A stretch of 62,354 nucleotides of DNA from Bimuria novae-zelandiae CBS 107.79 (lineage: Eukaryota; Ascomycota; Dothideomycetes; Pleosporales; Didymosphaeriaceae): positions 186,102 through 248,455 of the forward strand of contig ML976745.1 in the NCBI GenBank assembly GCA_010015655.1. The letters run 5' to 3'. The notes below the pieces were generated by a model that made no database searches, was not told where the DNA came from, and saw only the letters and a program-made list of their open reading frames with translations. This document shows positions 35,011 through 45,570 of the stretch, piece by piece. The position numbers were made by a program, and so were the translations under genes. Position 1 is the stretch's first letter, and each line of letters begins with the position of its first letter.

Positions 35011-38000
35011 TCATAGCAAGCGACTAATCTCGCCCTGAATCCATCCTTCCGAGCACTTTGAGTCAAACCATCGCCAATGATTAATCCACCAGTACTCACT
35101 CCGTGAGCGTGAATTCATACTTGCGAAAACCCGTCGTATAGTATCTGTACGACGCAGTTGACGCCACTCTTGCTCGTCAAGGAATGCCCTGGCGTAATCA
35201 AGAATCAGCGCTGCGATTCCAGCTGCGATCGGTGCCGCACAAGAGGTGCCGCTCAGGAACCTTGTGATCATCGGTGTTTTCGAAACGAGATGGCCATGCT
35301 GACTTCACGCTTTCCCCTAGGACCTTGATGCGCATGTTGTCTTGTGCACCAGGTGTAAAAGTAGATGGGGTGCCATGCCCGTCTGCTGAATGTACGCAGA
35401 TGACATTCATGTCTCGTGCAGGCCAGGCAACTCCGTCAGGGCGATTCTTTCCATCATTAGATGCGGCTGCGAACATGAGAACCTCACGAAAAGCTGCGTA
35501 TCGGATTGCGCCTTGCATATCCTGGTGCTCTTCCCCAAAGCCGAAAGACATCACGATCATGTCAACGTTCCACTCGTCAACTGCGTGCCGGATAGCCTAA
35601 ACCCTGTCAGCTGTCGTCCGGTTAGTCTTCGAGCTTAGACCTACTTGTGCAATGGTTTTCGTCGATTTCCTGTTGGGTTTCTTCCTAAACACTCTTCCGA
35701 CATGAACAATCGCGTTAGGTGCCATCTTGCGAAGCAAAACCGCGAGATGAGTCCCATGACCAACCTCATCTTTCTACTCGACATCTTCATCTATCCAGCT
35801 GCGGTATTCTATACTTGGCTCTTGGTTGTATAGATCTTCGTTTTCCTGAGATAGCAGAATGCCGCTGTCTAAAATGGCTATCTTCACTCGGTTTACGGCT
35901 GGGTTCCGAAGCTCAGATATCCGAGCGAGGGCATCGTTGTGCGAATCGAACCAGGTGCGGGCTGACTTTATTCTGTTTGAAGCGTATTAGTCATTATACG
36001 TGTGTCTTACATGCATCACTTTGCTCTGTGCAGAAAAGGGATACTTACTTCTTTTCATCAACTGCTTCCTCTCGATCTTTGCATATGGAGGCCTCCCGAC
36101 GCTCTCTAAAAGTTGTTTCCGATAGTTCATCTTGCGATTCAACTGCGAAGTTGACCTTCATTGTGGATTTGGCTTCACGTGGTTAGCAATTTTACTTTCT
36201 ACGATAAGATCAAAATACGCCTTACGGTTTCCACTGGCTGAAGCTTTATTCTCAAATAGACCTGTCGATCTTCGGCTGACACCTTCCAACCCATCATCTT
36301 CGTTGAGGTCATGCTCGTAATTGTCTGGGCACAGGGAAATATGCAGGGTCTCCAGGTCAACTTTGTATCCATCGCGGAGCTCGTGTGCTAGCGGGCTCAC
36401 AATGCATATAGAATATATTGTCGAATTGGTTCCTCTTTAGCTAGCTGGTTGCTTGGAAAATCAGACGGCGGCTCTAACTTTAGGCAAGCCCTTATTGCCT
36501 TGCGCAACGCTGGGGATATGTGTTTAGCACGATGGCGTCGGTCTTTTCTCGCCAGATCTTTCAGTAGGTCGAGGGCATGTTGGTTATCTCTGTTGCATTG
36601 TTCCCGAGGGGTTGGCTCTCTTGTTCTCTGGAATCGTGAGCCCGTGGATATCTCTAGGAAGATGATTCCGAGGTTCAAGATGGCGGGATGGGTGTGGGCT
36701 TGCATGCGATCTGGCGGGTTCTTGCTAGTTTTCGGTTTCTGCACCTCCGTAGATACGTAAGGGAACGTCAAATCCGGCGACGTCCATGTACTGGATTGGC
36801 GAGTGAAGTATATCATATGGCTGTCCCACACCGTGTGAAGCCATGAACTTGGGTATAGATATAACATGGATGTGGCGAGAATGTAACACAGGATCAACTG
36901 ATCCTTTGGATTACATCTGGACATGTAAGAGGCGTCCTTGGTATCTCCTAGAAAGCGTTCCAGAGGTTCCATGGCTGTGTATTGGCCTATAGTTTCGAGC
37001 AGCTTCGGATCCAGGTGCCAAAGCTTGTCATTCTGGACCTGAAAGTCGACTTCTAATGTCCCATCGCTTTCCCGGAGGTAGTTACACACATTTCGATTGA
37101 CAAGTTCGCGACGAATGTTTGTTGTGTTCTGCGAACTAGGTTCTTGGTAAGTTGTGGCATTGAAGGAAATTGAACTCACGTCGTAATTACAATGAATTGA
37201 TTACCTCTATGTCCGTCACCCTCCACCGGGTCTCATCTTTGCAGTCCAGTAAGAGTACCTCGAAATTTGCTGGAACATTCGATCTGCTTGAAACGATGTG
37301 CCCTTTGATTTTAGGGGCCAATTCACGATGCCGCAAGAGGCTGAGTCTCATTTCTCTGGAGCCGTTTGGTCTTGCCGCTCGCTTGGTACAACTGCATCTC
37401 TAATGTTGTTCCAGCATGCTGTATACCCTGTCTGCAGAATCTTTCAATCCGTGGCTAGGCTAGGATGCTTGGTGAGTATCAAGCTCTCGGTATCCGTTCC
37501 AGTGTCGTTTTTGAAATATACTTGTGTCATATGTTGCGCAGCGCTCCGTATCTTTTCGAGAAATTTAATGCGCTTAGAGGAGTTGATTAGCTCCTCCTTA
37601 CGAAACAGGTGTACACCTCTTCCTAGAATTTGCAGGTATCTTTGACTGACTTCCCTAGACTGACCTGGCAGCTCCGAGCACTCTTCGAATCCATCCTTGC
37701 CATCACGCGCGATTGTACTAGCAAGAAGATCTAGGCGAGGATACTGTGCACGATCGCTCAAGGCCGAAGGTGAAGGCTGGCGCAGAGTTAGCTTTTGGAG
37801 AATCGATATGTGTCGGGCAAAGATCAACGTACACTGCGCGGTATAGCTGATGGCAAGGAAATGGGGAAATAAAGTTTCTTGTTCGGAATCCGCTCCTCTA
37901 AGACATTAAATAGCTTCGTTAATTCTCCTTCATTCAAGTCCAACGAATACTCCCCAGCGGATACATAGACTGCCGATCCAATGAGGACAAGATCAGTATA

Positions 38001-38096
38001 GCATTCGTGGGCATCTGCCTTCAGCACCTCGTTCTGGGGATCGCTTTCAACGAATTCTTTTGCGAGCGCTCCGAACGCCGGTATGACTCTACTCAA
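35011..38096 (-). pseudogene. Decayed DUF7580-like plus subtilisin (S8) protease gene
   Basis: A fungal fusion of an N-terminal regulatory region, including the 36,397-37,179 segment resembling DUF7580 (LGIIFLEISTGSRFQR), with a C-terminal peptidase S8 domain. Catalytic elements are Asp in KIAILDSGI (about 35,860), His in GHGTH (about 35,755), Asn region FAAASNDGKNRP, and Ser in SGTSCAAPIAAGIAALIL (about 35,240). Introns are visible at about 35,970-36,048 and about 35,597-35,645. Damage: an in-frame TAG at 35774-35776 between Asp and His, and frame changes near 36,405 (before SPLAHELRDGYK) and near 35,262 (before the catalytic Ser). The 5' end is unresolved; no ATG is evident near 38,096. As written it cannot make a protease. 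Confidence 0.75.
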
Positions 38097-38413
38097 GAGT
38101 TTGCAATTGCCACATCCTGTGTTTCACGAGTTGGCTGTACCTGTTTTCTGTCTGCGTGTGTGGAGGAACTGAGAGGCATTAAAGAAAGGGTATTGAAGCG
38201 CGCCAGCCGAAGTCTGGACTTGGTTGAATCCCTGGGGGATATAGCAGCACTGATCGTAGAGAAGTTGCTGCTTTGGTGAGGCTGGGTGATGAGGCGAAGA
38301 GATAAAGTCGGGCGCGAAGGATTCGTGGATGTTACGCAACAGCGCTTAATCAGACTCAAGTCACGTCAGCTTAGCTACCTATGGTATCTACCCCTCATCT
38401 AAACGCTGCTCGC

Positions 38414-38464
38414 GTATACCGTTATCTCTAGTATACCGTTATCTCTAGTATACCGTTATCTCTA
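38414..38464. repeat. Three tandem copies of a 17-bp unit
   Basis: The unit GTATACCGTTATCTCTA is repeated exactly three times, ending 37 bp before the ATG of the zinc-finger/J-domain gene. The position is that of a proximal promoter or 5' leader. Confidence 0.95.
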
Positions 38465-38501
38465 GCAACGTAAACTTGGAAGGCACCTTGCTGCATTTAC
38501 A

Positions 38502-41430
38502 ATGGAGACGAACTACAACGGCGAACTGCCAATCGAAACCGATCCTCAAGAAACAGCCAGCCTAAAGAATGTTGCGCAAGCATGTATGAAAGAGTTTCAA
38601 GAGCTAGCAGACAAGGAAGGGGCACAGGGAGATGAAGGGAATCCGACCGACCGTTTTTGGGGACTACGACACTTGGCTGAATTCAACATATGGTGCGCTA
38701 AGATAGGGGTTCATTAATACGGGTTACGATTAATAGATATGCGATTGAAGGATGTTCCCGAGGTTTGCTGGATTCTCAAAGCTATCCTACGGTCACTCCA
38801 CCAGGATCTCTTGACCCTTAATGGTCAGTATTTGAAGCTTCCAACGCAAGATTTTTGTCTAATTGATTTTAGGAAAGGCTAACTCACAGAGATTAATCGA
38901 AAGGGATGAGAGTCCAAGCTCAGATTGCGGGGGCCTAGGAGATGACGATTCAGAATTCGAGTACGATTCCCTCTCGTCTTCGGAAGGCTCGTATTTAGAA
39001 AATGTATTCGACGATACATCCACTGAAGAACAGAGACAACGGTTTGCATGTAGAAGACATGTTGAAGATTCCATCGACCGTCTCCAAGGGCAAGCATGGC
39101 GCATCGAGCTCGCCGGAGCTCAGCACAGACGTAAGCGCGTGGAATTATATCGGGAGAAAGAGCGTACCAAACAAGTCTATGAAAGTTTCAAGAAGCTCGG
39201 GCTCTGAAAAAAAAACGAACAATTCAAACTTGCGCCAAAATTTTTTAAAGAGCGCATAGCAGAGTCTTTCGCAAGACGTCGAATCCGTTTCGAGTATCTT
39301 ATAGAACACCAGAAAAAGCGCTCCCTGGAGGTGTCAACGGCTGCGGACACAGATCTCGGTCCTGTGCATGTCACCCACAGTAAGGAAGATGAAGTACCAA
39401 CTGAAAAGGAACAAAGAAAGCCACAGCAGCCGCAACTTAACGAGGTGCCTCGTCCCTCAGCAGTGCCCACGCTCTTATTAGCCACGGTAAACACCAAATA
39501 TGATTTCACAGCTCAGCCAAAGAAAAAGGAAAGAGCAGAGAGTGTGCAGTCAGTCGCTTTGAGGCATCCTGGATTTCCCCCACCTCCCAAGGTCACAGGT
39601 GGTAGATTCCAGTGTCTGTACTGTTTGCTTGAATTTGGTGCTCGCGAAGCTGAGAAACGCCCCTGGATGTGAGCTACCATTCTCTACCATGCTTCCATTC
39701 TGTTCTGACCCAAAACAATTAGTCAACATGTCATGCACGACTTTGAGCCCTACTTCTGCACTTATGAGGCTTGCACAGCTCCGTTCGATGTCCCCAATTC
39801 TTTCAGTGGTCTGCTGGACCATTTGCAGGGCCACAGTGCTACTTTGTACCATGTCGACGAACCGAACGGCGAGCATCACGCTTTTGGCGAGACAGATTTC
39901 GAGAACCACTTAGCACAACAGGGCGGAGTGCCTGAAGATCTTCTAGTGACTATAAAGAGCATCATTAGAAGAAAAGGTGTATATCTGTTTGATACTTGTC
40001 CGTTCTGTGGTGGCTATCCCGACATCCTTGAGAAGGACTTCCCGGACCCGCACACCCTAGAAGCTCAAGTCGCATTACGTGATCATATCAAAAAGCACAT
40101 GCAGGACGTTTCTCTTTTTCTGCCTCCTTATCGTTCGGATATTTTCGATGACGATGAGGATCCGAAGGGTTCGAATACTACGCGTCGACAGAGCGCCAGA
40201 GAGGATCGCGACGTTGCCTGTGGCAGAACTGTCTTCTACGAGACCCTTGGAATAGCACCTGGAGCAACTGAGGATAAAATTAGCGACGCATACAGCAAGC
40301 TCGCTTTCACATGGCACCCAGCTAAACACTCTGGAGATGAACTCGAGGTAGCGGAGCGCAAGTTTCAGGCCATTCAAGAAGCATATGATGTACTTAGAGG
40401 CGATCCAAATGAGTGTGTGACAGTCTGTGGGAGAGCTTCATGCAACTGCGAGGTGACGGACGGTCATTTACAAGATGAATTGCTTAATGAGTCCGGGTTG
40501 GCCATTCCCGATGGGCTTTGGCAGGATCTTTTTGACAATGCGGCCGTTCGAAATCAAACCAAAGCATTGCATACTGATATTGTCAACGACAAGCGTCTTC
40601 AGCAGTTTGTGTGGAATAACATCCTTCAACAGCTGCCGGGTGACGATCCAGACGCCGATCCTAGGAAATTTTCTTACTCGTGGCCAAACAGCCAGGATCG
40701 GACACTCTTATTGGAAGCTGCAGCTTGCGGTAAACACAAAATCGTCAAGACCTTAATCGACCTTGGGGCCGATATCGAAGCTCAAGATAAACAAAGCCAT
40801 TCGCCACTGATGTTGGCCGCTACCGGTGGAGACGATGAGCATACCATGGAAAAAGAGGCGCTGGCGGAAGACTACCTGTGCACTATGCGGACGTTGTTAG
40901 AATCGGGTGCCAATCTGAACGCAAGACGTGAAGACGGACAAACGACGCTTTTTTTAGCTATCGAGAAAAGGATGCCTATGCTTGCACAAATGCTTATGCA
41001 GCATCAAGCTCACCTTCAAGTACAAGACAAATATGGAACGACGCCGCTCGTAATCACCGCTCACACTGGACAAATAGAAATCGTGAAACAATTGATACGT
41101 GCGATCCGCCTACACCTTGCTCGATACTCGGAAGAATACGGCGTGCCTTTAGCACTCCGTCTGGCCACTACGGGTGGGCATCTTGAAATAGTGGAGATGT
41201 TAATCCATGAACAAAAGAAAAATTCCCCCATACCTGGTCAGAGGGAAAAAGGGTTTTAAAAGGAAGAAGTCCTACAGGCAGCTAGATCGGGATACGCTTC
41301 TATCGTGGACAGGTTTTTCACCAATTTCTGGTATGAAGAATCTTTCAAACAGGATTGCTACAACGCACTTCAGCTCGCTCCGAAGGTTGACGATGAGTCC
41401 TGGAGGGATAAGATCAACAATCACAATTAA
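38502..41430 (+). pseudogene. Zinc-finger / J-domain / ankyrin fusion gene with premature stops
   Basis: Exons 38502-38823, 38873-39668 and 39723-41430 join in phase through 49- and 54-nt GT-AG introns. Order: an N-terminal region with WGLRHLAEFNIWCAKIG; a KERIAESFARRRIRFEYL segment; three Cys/His finger-like units (CLYC...WIQHVMHD, CTYEACTAPFD...HLQGH, CPFCGGYP...HIKKH); a J domain (FYETLGIAPGATEDKISDAY...FQAIQEAYDVLRGD, about 40,232-40,400); and ankyrin repeats (LLEAAACGKHKIVKTLIDLG, LLESGANLNARREDG, LVITAHTGQIEIVKQLI). The J-domain HPD is HPA (40315-40323), so Hsp70 stimulation should be lost. In-frame stops are TAA 38715, TGA 39205 and TAA 41257; the frame continues sensibly after each, ending at 41428-41430. 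Each could come from CAA or CGA. Confidence 0.8.
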
Positions 41431-42184
41431 ATACAAGGGCTTGGTGACTTCTTTGACCAAGAAAGAGTTCGTCGCCCCACATTTGCCCTTCCGCTTTGGG
41501 TCCTGGATGTATCTAAGCCCAAGTGCTAGAATGAGGTCAGGGGTACGGTGTTGAGAGGCCCTTGCGATGGGCGACCTGCTGGCTAGGGAACTAGATATTT
41601 TGAGCGTTATTTTGCTCTAGGTACATATAAAAACTTAATATTATCCAACTAGAGTAGCAAAACATAATAGATAATATTCGCAGCGCAAAGTGAGGCTAGG
41701 GATCCACATAACATCTATACTCAGATATCCGAGCATCCAATACAATCGTATATGAAAAGTACTAATCAAACATCGAAACAAGTTCAGACAGACTGTTCAC
41801 CGCCGGAATAACAAACCCGACTATGCGTGCCATACTATGCATGCATAAAAATCGCATGACGCTGTGTGATTGAGTGCTAGCACTTCGCTGTCGGTCCTTC
41901 GCAAGCTTACCGCTCGCTGCTGGAGTTCATGTAAATAACCACTGCGTTGCATCTTGCATCTCAAAATGCGTCACAGAGCAGGTGGGCGATAAGGTATGGC
42001 AATACTGGGCAGTGCTGTGCCGCAATTTGATTTACTGTGCCGTAAATTGTGGCTATCGGTGTCTTTCAGGGTGCATACGAGTCCTCTGCTTCTTCACGTC
42101 GCACGATTTATTCAGGTCGTTGAAGACGATAAAAGAAAGCTTCTTCACGTCATTCTCCCCAACCTACGGTTCATTTACCGCAGT
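41431..42184. other. Intergenic, mildly AT-rich, no gene seen
   Basis: The first 250 bp are AT-rich without identifiable repeat ends. The remainder is the upstream region of the SDR gene. No gene was recognised. Confidence 0.5.
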
Positions 42185-43157
42185 ATGACGCCTACTCTAT
42201 TACCCATGGGCATCGCCCTAGTAACCGGCGTACGCCTCCCTCGCATTAAACCTTTCCACCTCCTAACACATATCCAGGCCGCGAACGGAATCGGTAAAGA
42301 GACCGCGCATCTGTTCGCCGAAAAAGGCTGTCTAGGAGTCGTGTATGCGGATAACGACCATCAAGGAGCCATAGCCGCCGCAGCAGAGAGCAAAGAATAT
42401 GCTACGAATCAAAGCTACCGTACGTTAGCTGTGCACATCGATGTTTCCGACTCAGCGAGCGTGCAAAGGATGGTCGATCAGACTGCTCAAGAGTTCGGCC
42501 GTATTGATTACAGTGTTAACGCTGCGGGGGCAAGTCACCATATCCACAACGAGTTTTGACTGGATAGGCTTACATTGTTGACCTTGTGCACGACAGGTTG
42601 GCAACACCACGTTACGTCCAGCTGCACTCGCGAACCTAGACGAGCTCCACCGCATCGTGGACATCAACATTAAGGGCACAGCGTTCTGTATCAGAGCAGT
42701 CGTCCACGTCATGCTCAACCAAGAGCTGTTGACCGTTCCCTCACCCACCTGATTCACGTCCAAGTCCGCATCCCGCAACTTCGGCCGTGGTTCCGTCGTC
42801 AACCTAGGCTCTGCGTACTCTTACATGACATTGCCCGACACGTTCGCCTACACTGCGTCTAAACACGGGGTCATCGGCCTCACCAAAGCCGCAGCGTTCG
42901 ACCACGCCAAAGACGGGATTCGCGTGAACGCAGTCTGCCCCGGACCGGTTGATACAGCGTTGTTACGTCAGGCTTTCGAGAGAGCACCCGCCATGGAGGC
43001 TGTGCTCGAAGGAGGTATTCCGCTAGGGGGACGGCTGGCGCAAGCGGACGAGATCGCCAGTGTGATTTTGTTCCTCGCGGGACCGGGGGCCAGTTATGTG
43101 ACGGGCGTGGGTGTACCGGTTGATGCTGGGGTTACGCTTGGAACGGCACGTTTGTGA
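42185..43157 (+). pseudogene. Short-chain dehydrogenase/reductase with one in-frame stop
   Basis: A classical SDR. Exon 1 (42185-42229) ends in VTG; a 48-nt GT-AG intron follows. Exon 2 (42278-42529) completes the cofactor motif VTGAANGIGKETAHLF and ends at NAAG. The next intron (42530-42596) starts with GC (GCAAGT) and ends in ACAG. Exon 3 contains NLGSAYSY (catalytic Ser), YTASKHG (catalytic Tyr and Lys), VCPGPVDT and YVTGVGVPVDAG. All catalytic residues are present, but TGA at 42750-42752 interrupts exon 3 between MLNQELLTVPSPT and FTSKSASRNFGRG. CGA to TGA would explain it. An unrecognised intron over the stop is less likely but not excluded. The substrate is unknown. Confidence 0.75.
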
Positions 43158-43781
43158 ATAAATACAGTCCTAACACGGTGGAAATCTTTGCAGGAGGCGT
43201 GGAAACTTCCTCGCGTGGATGACAAAGCAAACCGCCGTTTACTTTGCAACCGACTGATCTAACACCGTCCGATTGATGTTATGTTATCCTGATTAGAAAC
43301 AGGAAGAACATCGTACTGCTAAGTGGTGGGCGTTAATCGAGTTGTGCAAACGTGGTAGGAGATCAGCCTGTCCGCTGACTGCTCTCGGAATCTTGCACTG
43401 GGCGCCTGCTCCAAGTTTTAGCCTTGCATTATGGACCTTTTCTTCACTTCCTCATTCTAACTCTTAATGAAGCGACCCGTCAAACTCGGCATCTCCAAAC
43501 TTGCCAGACTGTCATCATCCTCCACTAACCGTAGCTGATAGCTTTTGTGCGCCCAAAGTGTCGCGGACTCCTAGTCCTCGAGTCTCGTATATTTTCAGGT
43601 CACAATGCGGTAGACTTCCGTATAACAGTCTGCTAGGCCCTTTCTTTATATTGAGATTCTACGGTACGTTGATACGCTCATTGCACTGATCACGAAAGCA
43701 TGCAAAGCAAACACGAATATAGTGCCAATATAACTCATGCATTTGCTCATAATACTACAACTTGTACCCGTCTTCCATGTC
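43158..43781. other. Convergent intergenic region, nothing seen
   Basis: The 3' flanks of the SDR and the convergent MFS gene. No coding region, RNA or repeat was identified. Confidence 0.55.
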
Positions 43782-45271
43782 CTATGTAATTTTCGCCTTG
43801 CTTTTCGTTACCATCTCCGTCCCAGGCGGCACCTTCAACCCGCCAAACACCAGCGCACAGACCGCAATCATGCCCGCAGCGCCAGCTGCGTACGCGGTCT
43901 CCCTTCCAGCCCACCAGTACAGCGAGCAGAAGATAAGGGGTCCAAGGGAACGGCCGATTTGACCTGCGAACATATTAGCATTCGTCGCGTAGAATGAGGA
44001 GGGAAAGTCTCACCGAAACTCCTATGGTTCCCCAACTTGCCACCTCTCTCGCCCGCGCCCGCCTCAAAACTACTCAAACTATTCAGCCCCGTCACAACGG
44101 TTGCGCTCGTAACCGCCAGCAGCGCGGCAGCCGCATAAAGCATTTTCTGCGTCTCCACACGTCCTAAGAGGAAGAACGCGAAAGTGCAGCTCACGACGCC
44201 CATTTGGACGACTTTGAGCGGGTGCAGCCGGCGCACGACGGAGCCCTGCAGCAGGGACGCAATCAGGCCGATGAAGCCGAGCAGGCGACCTGTATCTTTG
44301 GAGCCGTACGAGAAGAGATCGTACGTCATGAATGGCAGGGAGAACTCCATGCCGGAGAAGAACAAGATGAAGCTGAAGTGCGTGGCGTTGAGGATGAAGT
44401 GCGAATTTGTGCGCACGCGTGGCTTGGTCTCTTCTTTCTTCACGCCGTTGCCATGGCCGTTCGCTTGTTTCTCTTGCTTGCCGTTCTCCTCGGGTGCGAC
44501 GGTAGGTAGTGTTTCCGGGAGGCAGAAGTACAAGTAAGCGGTTTCGGTGACGATGAGGAACAGGCTGAATCCCGCCGCTGTCGCGAAAGGGTTATCTTTG
44601 ACGGATTGGATCGAGCTGAGCCATGCGCCTAGCGTAGGACCGAAGGTGAATGCGATGCTGAAGCACGCACCCACCAGTGCCATCGTCGCGCCGCGTTGAC
44701 TCTCGTCACTGATATCCGTCGCGATCGCCATGGCTAACTGTACATTGCCCTCGCTCAGTCCTCCTACTACTCGACTGGCGAGGAAGGTGCGGAAGTCGGT
44801 CGCGGCTACCCAGAGTGCTACGCTGAGCACGTTACCCGTCATAGACCATAGCAGCGCGGTTCTCCGCCCGTATTTGTCAGAGAGCGTGCCGATTATGGGG
44901 CTGGCGATGGCTTGTAGAAGGGAGAAGAGGGAGCCGAGGGCTCCGCCGAGGAGCACGATGTCATATCGGTCGTTGATGGGTTTCGCGAATGAATTCTTGT
45001 ACGTGTTTAGGCCGGTGAAGATACGCGCAAGGAGAGTGGGCGCGGTATGCGATTGGGCGGATTCGTGGTCGCGGTAGAATTCGAGAAGCTTGGGGAAGAG
45101 TGGGAGAATGAAGGTGAAGGATATCTAGACAGCGCATACATGAGTTGGGCCCTGTATGGGGTGGTGGTGGTGGTGATACGAGTGATGACGTACCAAATCG
45201 AGGAGCAGCGAGATGAAGAGCACGCGCAGCACCTTTTTGCGCAGCGCCGGAGCGACTGTTCTCTCTGCCAT
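43782..45271 (-). CDS. Major facilitator superfamily transporter (TetA/MFSD10-like)
   Basis: Three exons on the minus strand, 45194-45271, 44014-45124 and 43782-43963, with 69- and 50-nt GT-AG introns, give 456 residues. About 12 hydrophobic segments are visible. The MFS loop signature is GTLSDKYGRRTALL after membrane helix 2, and motif C-like ACFSIAFTFGPTLGAWL lies in helix 5. A long central cytoplasmic loop (PEENGKQEKQANGHGNG) separates the two halves. The second half has SLSSFEAGAGERGGKLGNHR then QIGRSLGPLIFCSLYWW. The pattern recalls the TetA/TETRAN (MFSD10) drug:proton antiporter group. The start at 45271 (MAERTVAPALRKK) fits. No stops or frameshifts, although it sits only 300 bp from a dead transposon. 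Confidence 0.88.
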
Positions 45272-45570
45272 ATCTATAGTCGTCTTCAAGGTCAAAGTTC
45301 AGTGAATGAATTCGCCGAGAGCAGCCTCGCAACAAGTATATACCCGCGGGATCTCAGCTCGCGCTCGCAAGCCCAGTAGTACACGTATGCGCTCGCGTAT
45401 ATTGATTGATTCGGAGACAACGGAAACGAAAACGAAGGAGGCTCAGCTCGAATACGGCCGACTGGCAGCCATGTATAATGCAGATCCCTGTACACAGGTT
45501 CCAAGTTTTGCTGGTGTATTGGAGGCGCGAGTTGGCGTTAAGCTAAATGTTATAGAAGATGCGCGTGCTA

